A program made the translations under genes and the position numbers. Shown here in pieces: positions 16,886-25,655 of a stretch of 64,000 nucleotides of DNA. The stretch comes from Aerococcus kribbianus (GTDB taxonomy: Bacteria > Bacillota > Bacilli > Lactobacillales > Aerococcaceae). Location of the stretch: positions 186,001 through 250,000 of the forward strand of contig NZ_JAPRFR010000001.1 in the NCBI RefSeq assembly GCF_026805545.1, read 5' to 3'. The notes below the pieces were generated by a model, which was given only the letters and a program-made list of their open reading frames with translations, made no database searches and was not told the origin of the DNA. Position 1 is the first letter of the stretch. Each line of letters opens with the position of its first letter.

Positions 16886-18229
16886 TTATTCAATGGTATT
16901 TTCTTCTGATTCTTGTTTAAGCAGCTGTTGGTCATACTTCTTAACAAATGGGTAATAAATGATAACTGATAAGATAATCAATAAAACATTTAGCACCAAG
17001 GCTCGCCAGTCGGAATTGGTGGCTAAGAAAGCACCAATTGGCCCTGGTAAAGTCCAAGGTGCAGAAGCAACCACTGGGTTTACAAAGCCTAAACTGGTGG
17101 CAAACCAGGCAATGACGGCATTGAGTAAAGGAACAAAAATAAATGGAATCATTAAAACGGGGTTCATGATGATGGGGGCTCCAAACACAATCGGCTCATT
17201 AATATTAAAAAGTGTCGGAATAATGGTGGTTTTTCCTAAGGTTTTACCATATTTTGACCGCGTCAATAAGAAACATATTGCTAAACCGATTGTCGCACCA
17301 GAGCCACCAATATAGATAAACCATTGGTAGAAAGGCTCTGCTGCAATATTAGTGACCGCATTACCAGATACAAGTGCAGTGGCATTCTCCTCCAGTAAAA
17401 CCAACCATAAGGGACGAGCGATGGAACCAACAATGGATGCTCCATGAATCCCAAAAACCCAGAAAAAAGAATTCAAGAAGGTTAATAGCAGTACAGAAGG
17501 CAAAGAATCTGATGCCGTAATTAATGGGGTAATCAAATTAGCAATGAGACCATGAACATCAATTTCTAACCACATGGTGATGGCAGATACTAGCAATAAT
17601 ACAATAGCAGTAGGTGTTAACGCTTCAAATGAGCGTGCCACTGAAGCAGGGACTTGGTCAGGCATAGAAATCTTGAAACCTGATTTTTGTGTTAGGCGAT
17701 AAACTTCGACAGCAAAGAATGAAGCCAAAATACCGATAAACATGCCCCCTGCTCCTAAGTTAAGCATAGGCATTTGAAATCCTAGTGGCACTTGATCTAG
17801 GTATTCTGCCAATTCTGGATGCTGGCTAGCTAATTGTAAAAGTTCTTCACTTGGTTCAGCGACCATAGATGGCACTATTGTTAATAGGTAAGCTAATTCA
17901 GCAAGGATACCTCCGGATAAACCATCCAAGTCATATGATTTAGCCAAAGAGTTTCCAATGCCAAAAACCGCATACAGGGTCATAATATACATAGACATCC
18001 GGTATGGTAATAAAATTTTATCTTGGTTGGTGATTACCCATTGAGTAAATCCCCAAGATTCTGGCAAGGAATTAGGTAAAAAAGCAATCACCATAAACAT
18101 GGACGCCACAATAATAATTGGTAGAGTTGAAATAATCCCATCACGAATGGCCTTCAAATGGCGTTGTTCGGCCATTTTAGCCATAGGAGTGGATAGGTGT
18201 TTATCTAAGAAATCAGTGATGTTATCCAT
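16886..18229 (-). CDS. PTS EIIC component, lactose/cellobiose family
   Basis: A 447-residue membrane permease with about ten helices. The conserved Lac-family pieces are NINEPIVFGAPIIMNP and WVFGIHGASIVG. It forms a complete PTS with the separate EIIB and EIIA encoded just upstream (19 bases between EIIB stop and this ATG). AAGGAGG precedes the start. The adjacent mupG suggests import of a MurNAc-GlcNAc type disaccharide rather than cellobiose. Confidence 0.92.
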   Translation of the reverse strand: MDNITDFLDKHLSTPMAKMAEQRHLKAIRDGIISTLPIIIVASMFMVIAFLPNSLPESWGFTQWVITNQDKILLPYRMSMYIMTLYAVFGIGNSLAKSYDLDGLSGGILAELAYLLTIVPSMVAEPSEELLQLASQHPELAEYLDQVPLGFQMPMLNLGAGGMFIGILASFFAVEVYRLTQKSGFKISMPDQVPASVARSFEALTPTAIVLLLVSAITMWLEIDVHGLIANLITPLITASDSLPSVLLLTFLNSFFWVFGIHGASIVGSIARPLWLVLLEENATALVSGNAVTNIAAEPFYQWFIYIGGSGATIGLAICFLLTRSKYGKTLGKTTIIPTLFNINEPIVFGAPIIMNPVLMIPFIFVPLLNAVIAWFATSLGFVNPVVASAPWTLPGPIGAFLATNSDWRALVLNVLLIILSVIIYYPFVKKYDQQLLKQESEENTIE

Positions 18230-18247
18230 AATACGATTCCTCCTTAG

Positions 18248-18562
18248 CTAGAATAGCTCACTAGCTTCACTTTTAATTTGCTTGAGTAAGAATGGCCCTC
18301 CAATTGGAGTATAACCTTGGGGTTTGATAAGTAAAACAGGGACCTCAGCTTTATCCCCTATTTTTTTCAGATCATCATAACGATGTCGAATTTGTGGCGC
18401 GATTAAGGCTAGATCATAATCTTTCGCAATCTCATTTTCAAATGCTGATGAGGAAGATTCGTGGACCTCAAAATCTAAGCCTTCTTTGGCAGCGGCTTCC
18501 TTTAATGATTTGGCCGCAATAGCAGACGACATTCCTCCTGCACAAGCGAGTAGTATTTTCAT
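18248..18562 (-). CDS. PTS EIIB component, lactose/cellobiose family
   Basis: A 104-residue phosphotransfer protein. The phosphocysteine is Cys7 in LLACAGGMSSA, the classic Lac-family EIIB loop; it passes phosphate from EIIA to the sugar on EIIC. I use ATG 18562 with AAAGGAG 8 bases upstream; the GTG at 18571 overlaps that site. Gaps are 13 bases to EIIA and 18 to EIIC. Confidence 0.93.
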   Translation of the reverse strand: MKILLACAGGMSSAIAAKSLKEAAAKEGLDFEVHESSSSAFENEIAKDYDLALIAPQIRHRYDDLKKIGDKAEVPVLLIKPQGYTPIGGPFLLKQIKSEASELF

Positions 18563-18575
18563 AAAAGACACTCCT

Positions 18576-18905
18576 TTATTGATTTTGTTGTATTTTAATT
18601 TCTAAGCTTGCTAATCGCCGGTTTTGTTTAATTAAAATTTTTGCTAAATCATTAACTTCAAGGGCGGTCATTAAATGGTCTTGGGCATGAACCATCAAAA
18701 GACTTAATGCAACCGGCTTTTCGTTCATTTCATCGGTAATCAACTTGGTTTGGGCCTTATGGGCTTTAAGTAGGTAGTCATGGCCTTCTTCCAACAAGCT
18801 TTCGGCCTTGTCAAAGTCGCCTTCTTCTGAGGCGTGAATTGCCTCATAGGCTAATGACTTGGCCGTACCACCATTAGCGATTAATTCAAAAATTATCTCT
18901 TCCAT
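18576..18905 (-). CDS. PTS EIIA component, lactose/cellobiose family
   Basis: A 109-residue all-helical EIIA. The active-site segment MVHAQDHLMTA holds the phosphorylatable His (His73 or His77). AGGAGG lies 6 bases before ATG 18905; the longer frame would begin upstream of the cre site and promoter and is rejected. It is the first gene of the EIIA-EIIB-EIIC-mupG operon. Confidence 0.93.
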   Translation of the reverse strand: MEEIIFELIANGGTAKSLAYEAIHASEEGDFDKAESLLEEGHDYLLKAHKAQTKLITDEMNEKPVALSLLMVHAQDHLMTALEVNDLAKILIKQNRRLASLEIKIQQNQ

Positions 18906-18926
18906 GGCTAACCTCCTTTCTTGCGA

Positions 18927-18942
18927 TTGTAATCGTTTACAA
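18927..18942 (-). promoter_or_regulatory. cre site (CcpA binding) for the PTS-mupG operon
   Basis: The minus strand reads TTGTAAACGATTACAA, a full match to the WTGNNARCGNWWWCAW catabolite-response consensus. It covers the region just after the likely transcription start, which predicts CcpA repression in the presence of preferred sugars. Confidence 0.85.
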
Positions 18943-18946
18943 AAAC

Positions 18947-18975
18947 ATTTTACCACAATTCATTTCTTTGTGGAA
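18947..18975 (-). promoter_or_regulatory. Promoter of the PTS-mupG operon
   Basis: TTCCAC (18975-18970) and TAAAAT (18952-18947) are 17 bases apart on the minus strand. TGG directly before the -10 makes it an extended -10 promoter. The cre site lies 5 bases downstream. Confidence 0.75.
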
Positions 18976-19023
18976 TAGTATTTCTATTATCTTAAATATT
19001 TTAAGAAATTATATTTCAGTGTA

Positions 19024-19057
19024 AAGAAAAAAAGCTGGAGCGATGAGCTCCAACTTT
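19024..19057 (-). terminator. Intrinsic terminator after the deoxyribosyltransferase gene
   Basis: On the minus strand AAAGTTGGAGC pairs with GCTCCAGCTTT across a five-base loop, followed by a run of T. Confidence 0.92.
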
Positions 19058-19078
19058 ATGACTGAGTTTTAACATGGC

Positions 19079-19573
19079 TTAAATGACTAAGAAATTTTCG
19101 CCTAAGTCTTCTATGGTGTTAGATTTTAAGCAATCAAAGTTGTAAGTGGCTAGGCTAGCAATATCAGAATTAATGAAATAAGTACCGGCTTGGGCCACCA
19201 TAAGATTGACATGGAAGTCTTTTTCTAGGGTATCTTGTTCTGATAGAAAAACTAAAATGGCAGGTTTATGACAGGCTGACATAAAACCAAGCTCCATATT
19301 AACGCCCTCGTCTTTTTGGTCAACATCAACTAGAAACACTCCGATATCAGCTGTACCCATAGCATTTTTATCATTTTGATAGGTTTTCATTTGCCATTCC
19401 AAGGAGCCAAACATTCCTGTGGTATCGTCAAAGGACGCGTCCTTGTATTGGTTGTCCCAAGGATTGTGAACCACATCAACTGTGGGGTTTTGTGCCAAGG
19501 CTTCTTTTGCAGCATCCACCCATTGCGATTGTTGGTCATTATAGTTTGAGGAAGCCAAGTAAATTTTTGTCAT
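19079..19573 (-). CDS. Nucleoside 2-deoxyribosyltransferase
   Basis: A 164-residue enzyme that swaps the base on 2'-deoxyribonucleosides (purine/pyrimidine salvage). The family core is present: IYLASSNYND at the start, ADIGVFLVDVD, and VNMELGFMSA with catalytic Glu94. Length fits the family (about 155-170). AAAGGAG precedes the ATG. It appears to be a single-gene unit between its terminator and the divergent amidase. Confidence 0.88.
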   Translation of the reverse strand: MTKIYLASSNYNDQQSQWVDAAKEALAQNPTVDVVHNPWDNQYKDASFDDTTGMFGSLEWQMKTYQNDKNAMGTADIGVFLVDVDQKDEGVNMELGFMSACHKPAILVFLSEQDTLEKDFHVNLMVAQAGTYFINSDIASLATYNFDCLKSNTIEDLGENFLVI

Positions 19574-19747
19574 GGTAAAACTCCTTTATTTTTTACTGTC
19601 TTCATTATAAAAGTCTGATGGCAAGGATTCAATGCCATTTTATTATTTATGGGCCTCACTTGATACTCTTTATATTATTACTAGCTGTTTCATGGTAAAA
19701 TCGAAACAAAGATAGGAATACTTTTTATATTGAAAGGAAGTCTTTTC

Positions 19748-21250
19748 ATGTTATTTAACCAAGATGCCCGCTATTATGCCCAGAAAATAAAGGATGGTCA
19801 TTACTTACCTAGTGACTTGGTGGCAATGGCTATTGAAAATATCGAAACCTTAAACCCTCAATTAAATGCCGTTAACCATTATTTTTTTGATTATGCTCGG
19901 CAATTAGCGAAGGATTATGATAAAAAACTTGAGAATTTAAGTGCCATTGAGCGTCAAAAGCTACCGCCCTTTTTTGGTGTCCCCTTCTTATTAAAAGACT
20001 TGGGGCAAAATTTAGCCGGCTTTCCTAGCACTGATGGTGCGCAAATTACGCATGACAATTTGGCTGCAGCCACTGTTCCTTATACTAAGAAGGTTTTAGC
20101 AGCCGGTTTTATCATTGTTGGTCGGACTAATGTTCCTGAGTTTGGCTTAAAAACTGTCTCTGATTCATCTTACTATGGAACGGTTCGTCATCCTTTAAAA
20201 GCTAACTATAATCCTGGTGGGTCGTCAGGCGGTGCTGCAGCCGCTGTTAAGTCTGGTATGGTTCCCATTGCTGGGGCATCTGACGCGGGTGGTTCCATTC
20301 GCGTTCCTGCCTCAGATTGTGGGTTGATTGGTCTTAAGCCAAGTCAAGGCCGCATTGCTGATGGCCAAACCTTATACCACTCATTAAACAATTTAGGGGT
20401 TAATTTTGTCTTAAGCAAATCTATTGAAGATAGTTTTGCCTTCTTAAAGGCGTGTCAAGGCCGGGGTGAAGATGGCGATAAGGCCTTAATCCCTATTAGT
20501 GAGTCAGCTCTCACCCTTCCAGACAAACCTCTTCGTGTGGCTTATTTAGACCAGGATTTATTTGGGAAAAATCTAGACCAAGCAAGTAAAGACTTAATTG
20601 ATAAAGGCATAAGTGGTTTGCAAAATCTTGGGGCCCAAGTGGATAAAGTGACTTTAGACTTAGATGGCAGAGAAATTTTAACTCGTTATTACCACTGTTT
20701 ATTAGTCGAAACTGGCTACGCTCTAACCCATTTCATCGCTCACCCAGAAAAAATTTCCTTTGATTCAGTGGATCCTCTAACCTGGTTGGCCTATAAACTT
20801 GGGCCCCAACTCCCTGCCTTTACCTATGTAGAATTAAGGCAAAGTGCCAATGAAATTTATAAAGCGCTTGAAGAACTCTTTGGACATTATGATGTCTTAC
20901 TCACACCAAGCACAGCTGGCTCAGCTATGGCTAATGAAGATTTACCACTTTCAAATGCTCTCCTAGCTAAGATTAGGGATATCGATGATCTTTCAATCAC
21001 CGACCAAAAACAAGTCGTGCAAGCGGCCTTTGACCATTATTATTTACGAACCCCTTATAGCCAGTGGTTAAATATTTCTGGTCATCCGGCCATCTCCTTA
21101 CCCATAAAACCACAAACTGGACAAATGAGTCGCGGTCTTCAAGTCATTGGGAAAATGGGAGCTGACTATGAGCTCCTACAAGTAGGCAAATTATTTGCCG
21201 AAAATAACCTTTTAGAGGATCAAAGTCTTCAAGCGATAAAAGAAAATTAA
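19748..21250 (+). CDS. Amidase signature family protein (GatA-like)
   Basis: A 500-residue cytosolic amidase. The Ser-cisSer-Lys triad is intact: Lys83 ([10 protein letters not shown]), cis-Ser159 ([11 protein letters not shown]) and nucleophile Ser183 ([11 protein letters not shown]), with spacing as in GatA (76 and 24 residues). It stands alone without gatB/gatC, so it is probably a free amidase, not the tRNA amidotransferase. I use ATG 19748 with AAAGGAAG 8 bases upstream; the TTG at 19730 precedes the ribosome binding site. The substrate amide is unknown. A second amidase of the same family lies at 27782-29257. Confidence 0.87.
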   Translation: MLFNQDARYYAQKIKDGHYLPSDLVAMAIENIETLNPQLNAVNHYFFDYARQLAKDYDKKLENLSAIERQKLPPFFGVPFLLKDLGQNLAGFPSTDGAQITHDNLAAATVPYTKKVLAAGFIIVGRTNVPEFGLKTVSDSSYYGTVRHPLKANYNPGGSSGGAAAAVKSGMVPIAGASDAGGSIRVPASDCGLIGLKPSQGRIADGQTLYHSLNNLGVNFVLSKSIEDSFAFLKACQGRGEDGDKALIPISESALTLPDKPLRVAYLDQDLFGKNLDQASKDLIDKGISGLQNLGAQVDKVTLDLDGREILTRYYHCLLVETGYALTHFIAHPEKISFDSVDPLTWLAYKLGPQLPAFTYVELRQSANEIYKALEELFGHYDVLLTPSTAGSAMANEDLPLSNALLAKIRDIDDLSITDQKQVVQAAFDHYYLRTPYSQWLNISGHPAISLPIKPQTGQMSRGLQVIGKMGADYELLQVGKLFAENNLLEDQSLQAIKEN

Positions 21251-21273
21251 TATATAAACATTTGTAGACATAG

Positions 21274-21312
21274 AAACTCCCCCTAAGCTAGCTACTTAAG
21301 GGGAGTTTTTAT
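21274..21312 (+). terminator. Intrinsic terminator after the amidase gene
   Basis: AAACTCCCCCTAAG (21274-21287) pairs with CTTAAGGGGAGTTT with one mismatch, followed by TTTTT. Confidence 0.9.
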
Positions 21313-21361
21313 TGTCTATTTAGCAAGGTAAGGATTAATTTAGCCCCCGCCCTTTACAGTC

Positions 21362-22492
21362 TTAAGCGCCTTCTGTAAAGTCGCTAATTTCAAGACCTAC
21401 TGGAGCATATAATTGCTCATATAAGGTATTAACATCGACGCTATCATCAACAATCCCTAGTGCTTGGTAGTCAGCAGTAATTTCCTTGACTGTAGCGGAC
21501 ATTTGATCTTGGCTTGGATGGTAATTTAATTTATCAATAAAATTGAAACCAATGTCATAATCACCGGTTAAGAAGTCTTGTTCATAGAGATAATCAATAT
21601 AAGATTTAGAATCTTCTTCTGCCCAAGCATTAGCGCGATAGATGGCCCGGGTTAATTTCTTAGTAGTAATTGGGTTTTCACGGGCAAAATCCTTGTTGAC
21701 ATAGTAGGCACAGCATACTTCATCTTTGAAGTCTTCAGAAGTTGTGGTTGATTCAATTTTCTTCAAGCTACCATCTTTGACGTAAGGGTCGGCCATGTTT
21801 TCGTCATAGATTCCTCCGTCAAGTTCACCATTAGCAATGGCTTGTGGTGAAGCAGAAACATCGGTGGAGACCCAATTAATTGAATCTGTATCTACACCCG
21901 CATTTTCAAAGAAACGTAAACCAACATTATGATCACTCTCTCCTAAGCCACCGTGGATACCGATTTTAGCTCCTTCCAAGTCAGCAGAGCTTTCAACATC
22001 GGAGTCAGCGGCAACATAAAGTGCCTTACATCCTGTGTGGGCAGGGCCTAAGTATTGAGCATTGACACCGTTAATCATAGGGATTAAGGTTGGGGCGATT
22101 AAACCAATTCCGATAGCGGCTTGACCCGTTCCAACGGCATCAATTGAAGTTTGTGGGGTTTCAACGGTTTCTACCTTAAGTCCCTCATCTTCATAGAAGC
22201 CCATAGTTTCTGCCACGTTGATTGGCGCAGTACAACCTGTTGACGACACTAATTGAATACTTTGTCCATATGCGGGTTCTTTTTTCCAAGCTTCGTCATC
22301 GTCTACATCATAATCAGCTAAGGCGACAGCTTTTGTACCTCCAGCTGATTCTTGCTCGCCGGTTTCTACTTGTTCCTGCGTATTATTTTGACTGGCCCCT
22401 TGGTCTTGGCTTTTTTGGATTGATGTATTACATGCCGCTAAGACAAAGGCTGCTGAACCCAAAAATAAATACTTACCCAATCTATTCTTCAT
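21362..22492 (-). CDS. ABC transporter substrate-binding lipoprotein, NMT1/SsuA-like, Cys-containing
   Basis: A 376-residue lipoprotein with lipobox VLAACN after the signal peptide and a Gln/Glu-rich linker. The body is of the NMT1/THI5-like/nitrate-taurine class: INVAETMGFYEDEGLKVE, TGQAAIGIGLIAP, GAKIGIHGGLGESDH. Unusually for a Gram-positive exported protein it keeps Cys residues in the mature part: SSTGCTAP, AHTGCKAL and DEVCCAYY. AGGAGG precedes the ATG. It is the last gene of the hydrolase-permease-ATPase-binding-protein operon under a Cys T-box, so a sulfur- or cysteine-containing ligand is the best guess. Confidence 0.83.
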   Translation of the reverse strand: MKNRLGKYLFLGSAAFVLAACNTSIQKSQDQGASQNNTQEQVETGEQESAGGTKAVALADYDVDDDEAWKKEPAYGQSIQLVSSTGCTAPINVAETMGFYEDEGLKVETVETPQTSIDAVGTGQAAIGIGLIAPTLIPMINGVNAQYLGPAHTGCKALYVAADSDVESSADLEGAKIGIHGGLGESDHNVGLRFFENAGVDTDSINWVSTDVSASPQAIANGELDGGIYDENMADPYVKDGSLKKIESTTTSEDFKDEVCCAYYVNKDFARENPITTKKLTRAIYRANAWAEEDSKSYIDYLYEQDFLTGDYDIGFNFIDKLNYHPSQDQMSATVKEITADYQALGIVDDSVDVNTLYEQLYAPVGLEISDFTEGA

Positions 22493-22523
22493 TACTATTC
22501 CTCCTATATAATATTAAATTAAA

Positions 22524-23261
22524 TTAAAAATTTAATTCCTCAATAATTTCGCGTCGGTAATCAGAAAAGGCTTGGCTGGTGCGACGACGGGGATAGTCCA
22601 TGTCGATATCAACCACTCGACTGATGCGACCTGGATGTGGTTTCATAACTACAACCTTACTAGCCATATAGACAGCTTCTTCCACATCATGGGTCACCAT
22701 TATCATCAAATTACGGTTGTTTTGCCAGAGTTCTAATAGGGAGTCCTGTAGATTGGCACGAGTAAAGGCATCCAAGGCACCTAAGGGTTCGTCTAATAAG
22801 AAAACTTCTGGTTGGTTAATCATAGTACGGGCCAAACTCACCCGTTGAGCCATCCCCCCTGACAACTGCCGCGGATAATAGTCTTCATAACCTGATAAAT
22901 TAATCAAATCAATAAGGTCATTAACGGCTTGGTCATCATGGTTTTTGTTCATATCTTGGCTATAAGCAATATTATCTCTAACCGTCCGCCAAGGAAACAA
23001 TGTGGCATTCTGAAATACCAAACCAATATTTGCAGAAGGTTCAAGAATTTCTTGTCCGTTAAGTGTAATATCTCCTCGGGTTTGAGGAATTAAACCAGCA
23101 ATCATTCGTAAAATTGTTGATTTCCCACATCCCGATGGTCCCACTATACAAATAAACTCATTTTCTTGGGCTGATAAAGAGATATCTTCTAGAGCCCAAT
23201 TGATTTTATTGTCACTCGTGGGAAAAGCTTTGTAGACTTGATTTAAATTAAGCTTTGTCAT
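22524..23261 (-). CDS. ABC transporter ATP-binding protein, SsuB/TauB-like
   Basis: A 245-residue ATPase. Walker A GPSGCGKST, Q-loop GLVFQNATLFPWRTV (the FPW form typical of SsuB/TauB), signature LSGGMAQRVSLARTM, Walker B VFLLDEPLGALDAFTR and switch MVTHDVEEAV are intact. ATG 23261 has GGAAGGA 6 bases upstream and shares one base with the TAA of the permease gene (TAATG), so translation is coupled. Confidence 0.92.
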   Translation of the reverse strand: MTKLNLNQVYKAFPTSDNKINWALEDISLSAQENEFICIVGPSGCGKSTILRMIAGLIPQTRGDITLNGQEILEPSANIGLVFQNATLFPWRTVRDNIAYSQDMNKNHDDQAVNDLIDLINLSGYEDYYPRQLSGGMAQRVSLARTMINQPEVFLLDEPLGALDAFTRANLQDSLLELWQNNRNLMIMVTHDVEEAVYMASKVVVMKPHPGRISRVVDIDMDYPRRRTSQAFSDYRREIIEELNF

Positions 23262-24289
23262 TAGGCATCCTTCCATTTCAATAAATGTGATTCAATTAAT
23301 TTCAACACAAAGTGAACAGCTAGAAACATGATACAGATTACTAATATGCCACCATACATCTTATCGTATTGGGCCCAATTTTTTTGCCAGGTAATATAGA
23401 ATCCCAAACCAGACTCTACACCCATCATTTCAGCTACGATTAATGAGGTACAGGCGGTAGACATTCCTTGGATAAGTCCTGTGAATACATTGGGCAAAAT
23501 AGCAGGAATCGTAATTGAAGTCATCAATTGCCTTTGCTCGGCGCCTAAGGTTTTGGCGACTTCATAGTATTCACGGTCAATGGAACGGACACCAGCAAAA
23601 CTAGCATTATGTAAAGCAAAGAAAACCCCTAAAGAAATGACAAACAATGCCCCATTTCTGAGTGAGGCGGCTAGGACCATGACGATAGGAATCCAAGTTG
23701 TGGTTGGAATTGACCCAATTACCGTAACAAAGGGAGAGATCCAATAATTTGTCTTTTCAAAATAACCACATAGAATTCCTGATAGTAAACCAACAATTGC
23801 CCCCAATATAAAACCTTGAAATAAAAGGGATAGGGACGATGTCGTTGATTCCATTAGAAATGACCAATCGGATAGAATCGCGTTAATTAATTGATCTACC
23901 CAGGGAAAATAGGGTAATAAAAGGGTTGCTGTCTTTAAGGTCAAAATATCATAAACCATTAATAAAAAGAAAATCAAAGTTTGTAGGGGTGCCTTATAGC
24001 GCCAACGTTTGAACTGCTTGTTATTAAACATGGCCAATAATCCGCGAATGAGGTAATAAATGGCGAATGCCCCAAGAAAATAAACATAGGTAAAGGTATT
24101 TTGATTACCAGGATAATTAGGAATATAGAGATACTCCAATAAATGAATAATTGTCATCAAAAATGGGAGAAAACAAATGACTTTGTCTAATTGTTTTTCC
24201 AAAGGAGTTTTTTCCTTTTTCTCCAATTCTTGTAGATCGGCAGAGCTAAGATCTAGCTTTGCTTCTGACTTTTGTTGTTTTGTGACCAT
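23261..24289 (-). CDS. ABC transporter permease, SsuC/TauC-like with extended N-terminus
   Basis: A 342-residue membrane protein. The C-terminal 190 residues are a standard binding-protein-dependent permease with the EAA loop YYEVAKTLGAEQRQLMTSIT and a PTTTWIPI segment. The N-terminal 140 residues add a charged 35-residue tail and about three further helices, longer than the usual 250-residue SsuC/TauC. AAAAGGAG precedes the ATG. It works with the ATPase and lipoprotein that follow. Confidence 0.88.
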   Translation of the reverse strand: MVTKQQKSEAKLDLSSADLQELEKKEKTPLEKQLDKVICFLPFLMTIIHLLEYLYIPNYPGNQNTFTYVYFLGAFAIYYLIRGLLAMFNNKQFKRWRYKAPLQTLIFFLLMVYDILTLKTATLLLPYFPWVDQLINAILSDWSFLMESTTSSLSLLFQGFILGAIVGLLSGILCGYFEKTNYWISPFVTVIGSIPTTTWIPIVMVLAASLRNGALFVISLGVFFALHNASFAGVRSIDREYYEVAKTLGAEQRQLMTSITIPAILPNVFTGLIQGMSTACTSLIVAEMMGVESGLGFYITWQKNWAQYDKMYGGILVICIMFLAVHFVLKLIESHLLKWKDA

Positions 24290-24317
24290 TGCTAAGCTCC
24301 TTTTTCATTATAGATAA

Positions 24318-25085
24318 CTATGAATAAATAAATTTATGACTAACTTGATTAGTCTTATGTTGCATGGCACGTGCCATCAAATCAGTAAAAATGGCTAAAT
24401 GATCTGGATAAGTCTCTACTAAGCTTTCAGGATGGTATTGAACCCCTAAGAAATCAAGTTCTTCAGAAGTTGATTCGACTGCTTCAATCACTTGGTCAGA
24501 GGACCAGGCGGTAACCTCAAGACTTTGTCCTAGTTGGTCAATTGCTTGGTGGTGAATGGAATTCACTCTAGAACTTTGGCCCAATAAGTGATGCATTTGA
24601 GAGTGACGATCTAATGTCAAATCATGAACCAAATCTCCCATTCTCTCAATTTGATTGTGAGAGAGTACCTTATTTGAACTTTCAGATAGATCCTGATAGA
24701 GGCTACCTCCCAAATAAACATTCATAATTTGCAAACCACGGCAGATACCAAGAATGGGAAGATGTTGGTCAATAGCAGCTTCAATCAAGGCTAGCTCACG
24801 TTGGTCACGCGCCTGATCGACAGTGCCTAATTTACTGGATTGACTTTGGCCATACCATGAGGGACACACATCTGCTCCTCCCGCCAATAATAAGCCGTCA
24901 ACTGAGGCAATATAATGGCTAGAAAGCTGGGGGTCATGGATTGGAATAATCACAGGTATACCGCCCGCCTTCAATATGGCATCGGTTACATTAGTTAAAG
25001 TATATGAGGAATTACTTCCCTTAAAGGTGTCAGTCGTGAACAGGGTATTTTCACCACTTGTGACACCGATAATTGGTTTTGTCAT
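24318..25085 (-). CDS. Class I glutamine amidotransferase-like gamma-glutamyl hydrolase (peptidase C26, PuuD-like)
   Basis: A 255-residue soluble enzyme. The nucleophile Cys115 lies in GICRGLQIMNV, and the His218-Glu220 pair in VQYHPES; LLLAGGADVCP is the oxyanion strand. This branch (PuuD, gamma-Glu-GABA hydrolase; YvdE) cleaves gamma-glutamyl amide bonds rather than feeding a synthase. It is the first gene after a Cys T-box and precedes an ABC importer by 28 bases. I infer that it cleaves an imported gamma-glutamyl compound, for example a gamma-glutamyl-cysteine-type molecule, to release Cys; this is untested. Confidence 0.82.
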   Translation of the reverse strand: MTKPIIGVTSGENTLFTTDTFKGSNSSYTLTNVTDAILKAGGIPVIIPIHDPQLSSHYIASVDGLLLAGGADVCPSWYGQSQSSKLGTVDQARDQRELALIEAAIDQHLPILGICRGLQIMNVYLGGSLYQDLSESSNKVLSHNQIERMGDLVHDLTLDRHSQMHHLLGQSSRVNSIHHQAIDQLGQSLEVTAWSSDQVIEAVESTSEELDFLGVQYHPESLVETYPDHLAIFTDLMARAMQHKTNQVSHKFIYS

Positions 25086-25106
25086 ATCAAGCGCTCCTTT
25101 CTATAA

Positions 25107-25395
25107 AATAAAAAACCTCCGTTCCTTTGATAACACTGGATGTTATCAAAGGGACGAAGGTTGTCGTGTTTCCACCCTTATTCACCCTACCCTCACGGGT
25201 AGAGTCTCATGAGTTATGATTACTAACTCAATGGTTTAACGGTTATTAACCGATCGACTTGCTTGCACAAGTCGATAGCTCCGAGTGCACTTTCACCTAA
25301 CTGTTCTTGTCTGTTCTCAGCTTGCAGACTTTCTGTAAAGATTGGCTATGGTTACTCTTCTCATCTCAGCTTTTAGTTCGTTATGTGAATACTTT
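25107..25395 (-). promoter_or_regulatory. T-box riboswitch, cysteine specifier (TGC)
   Basis: The minus-strand leader holds the T-box sequence AGGGTGGAAACACG (25178-25165). It is followed by a terminator in which 25160-25142 pairs with 25135-25117 and a TTTTTTATTTT tail ends it. Upstream, Stem I has the AGTA element (GAGAAGAGTAACC) pairing onward, and its 3' side reads GGTGAAAGTGCACTC. The specifier position before the conserved A is TGC (25289-25287), a Cys codon. The antiterminator bulge TGGA pairs with a tRNA whose discriminator base is U, as in tRNA-Cys. Uncharged tRNA-Cys is thus predicted to switch the operon on. Confidence 0.88.
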
Positions 25396-25575
25396 AATAT
25401 ATTTTTAATAGAAAAGCAACGCAATTGCTCAAGAAATTTCAAGATTAATTATTTCAAAGCTTAATCGTGACACAATTTTCTAAAATAGTTAAATGTGAAA
25501 TGGCTTAAGTGCAAGCATGCGAATATGACTCAACGGAAAAATAACGGTGTTAGCAGTCATACTTATCATTGGGTA
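25396..25575. other. Intergenic stretch upstream of the T-box
   Basis: AT-rich region between the T-box leader and the pyruvate oxidase terminator. On the minus strand TTGCTT/TAAAGT and TTGCGT/TATATT pairs, each 17 bases apart, are rival promoter candidates for the T-box transcript near 25400. Nothing else was recognised. Confidence 0.4.
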
Positions 25576-25623
25576 AAATTAAAAAACCCTGCAAATAAGC
25601 CTTACAGCCTATTTACAGGGTTT
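25576..25623 (-). terminator. Intrinsic terminator after pyruvate oxidase
   Basis: On the minus strand AAACCCTGTAAATAGGC pairs with GCTTATTTGCAGGGTTT, followed by TTTAATTTTAC. Confidence 0.93.
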
Positions 25624-25655
25624 TATTTGTTTTTCAAGCAGGAAAGCTACTTATT

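Noticed and set aside
16959..17315. 118-residue plus-strand frame inside the EIIC gene
   Set aside because: It is antisense to conserved transmembrane segments and has no start signals.
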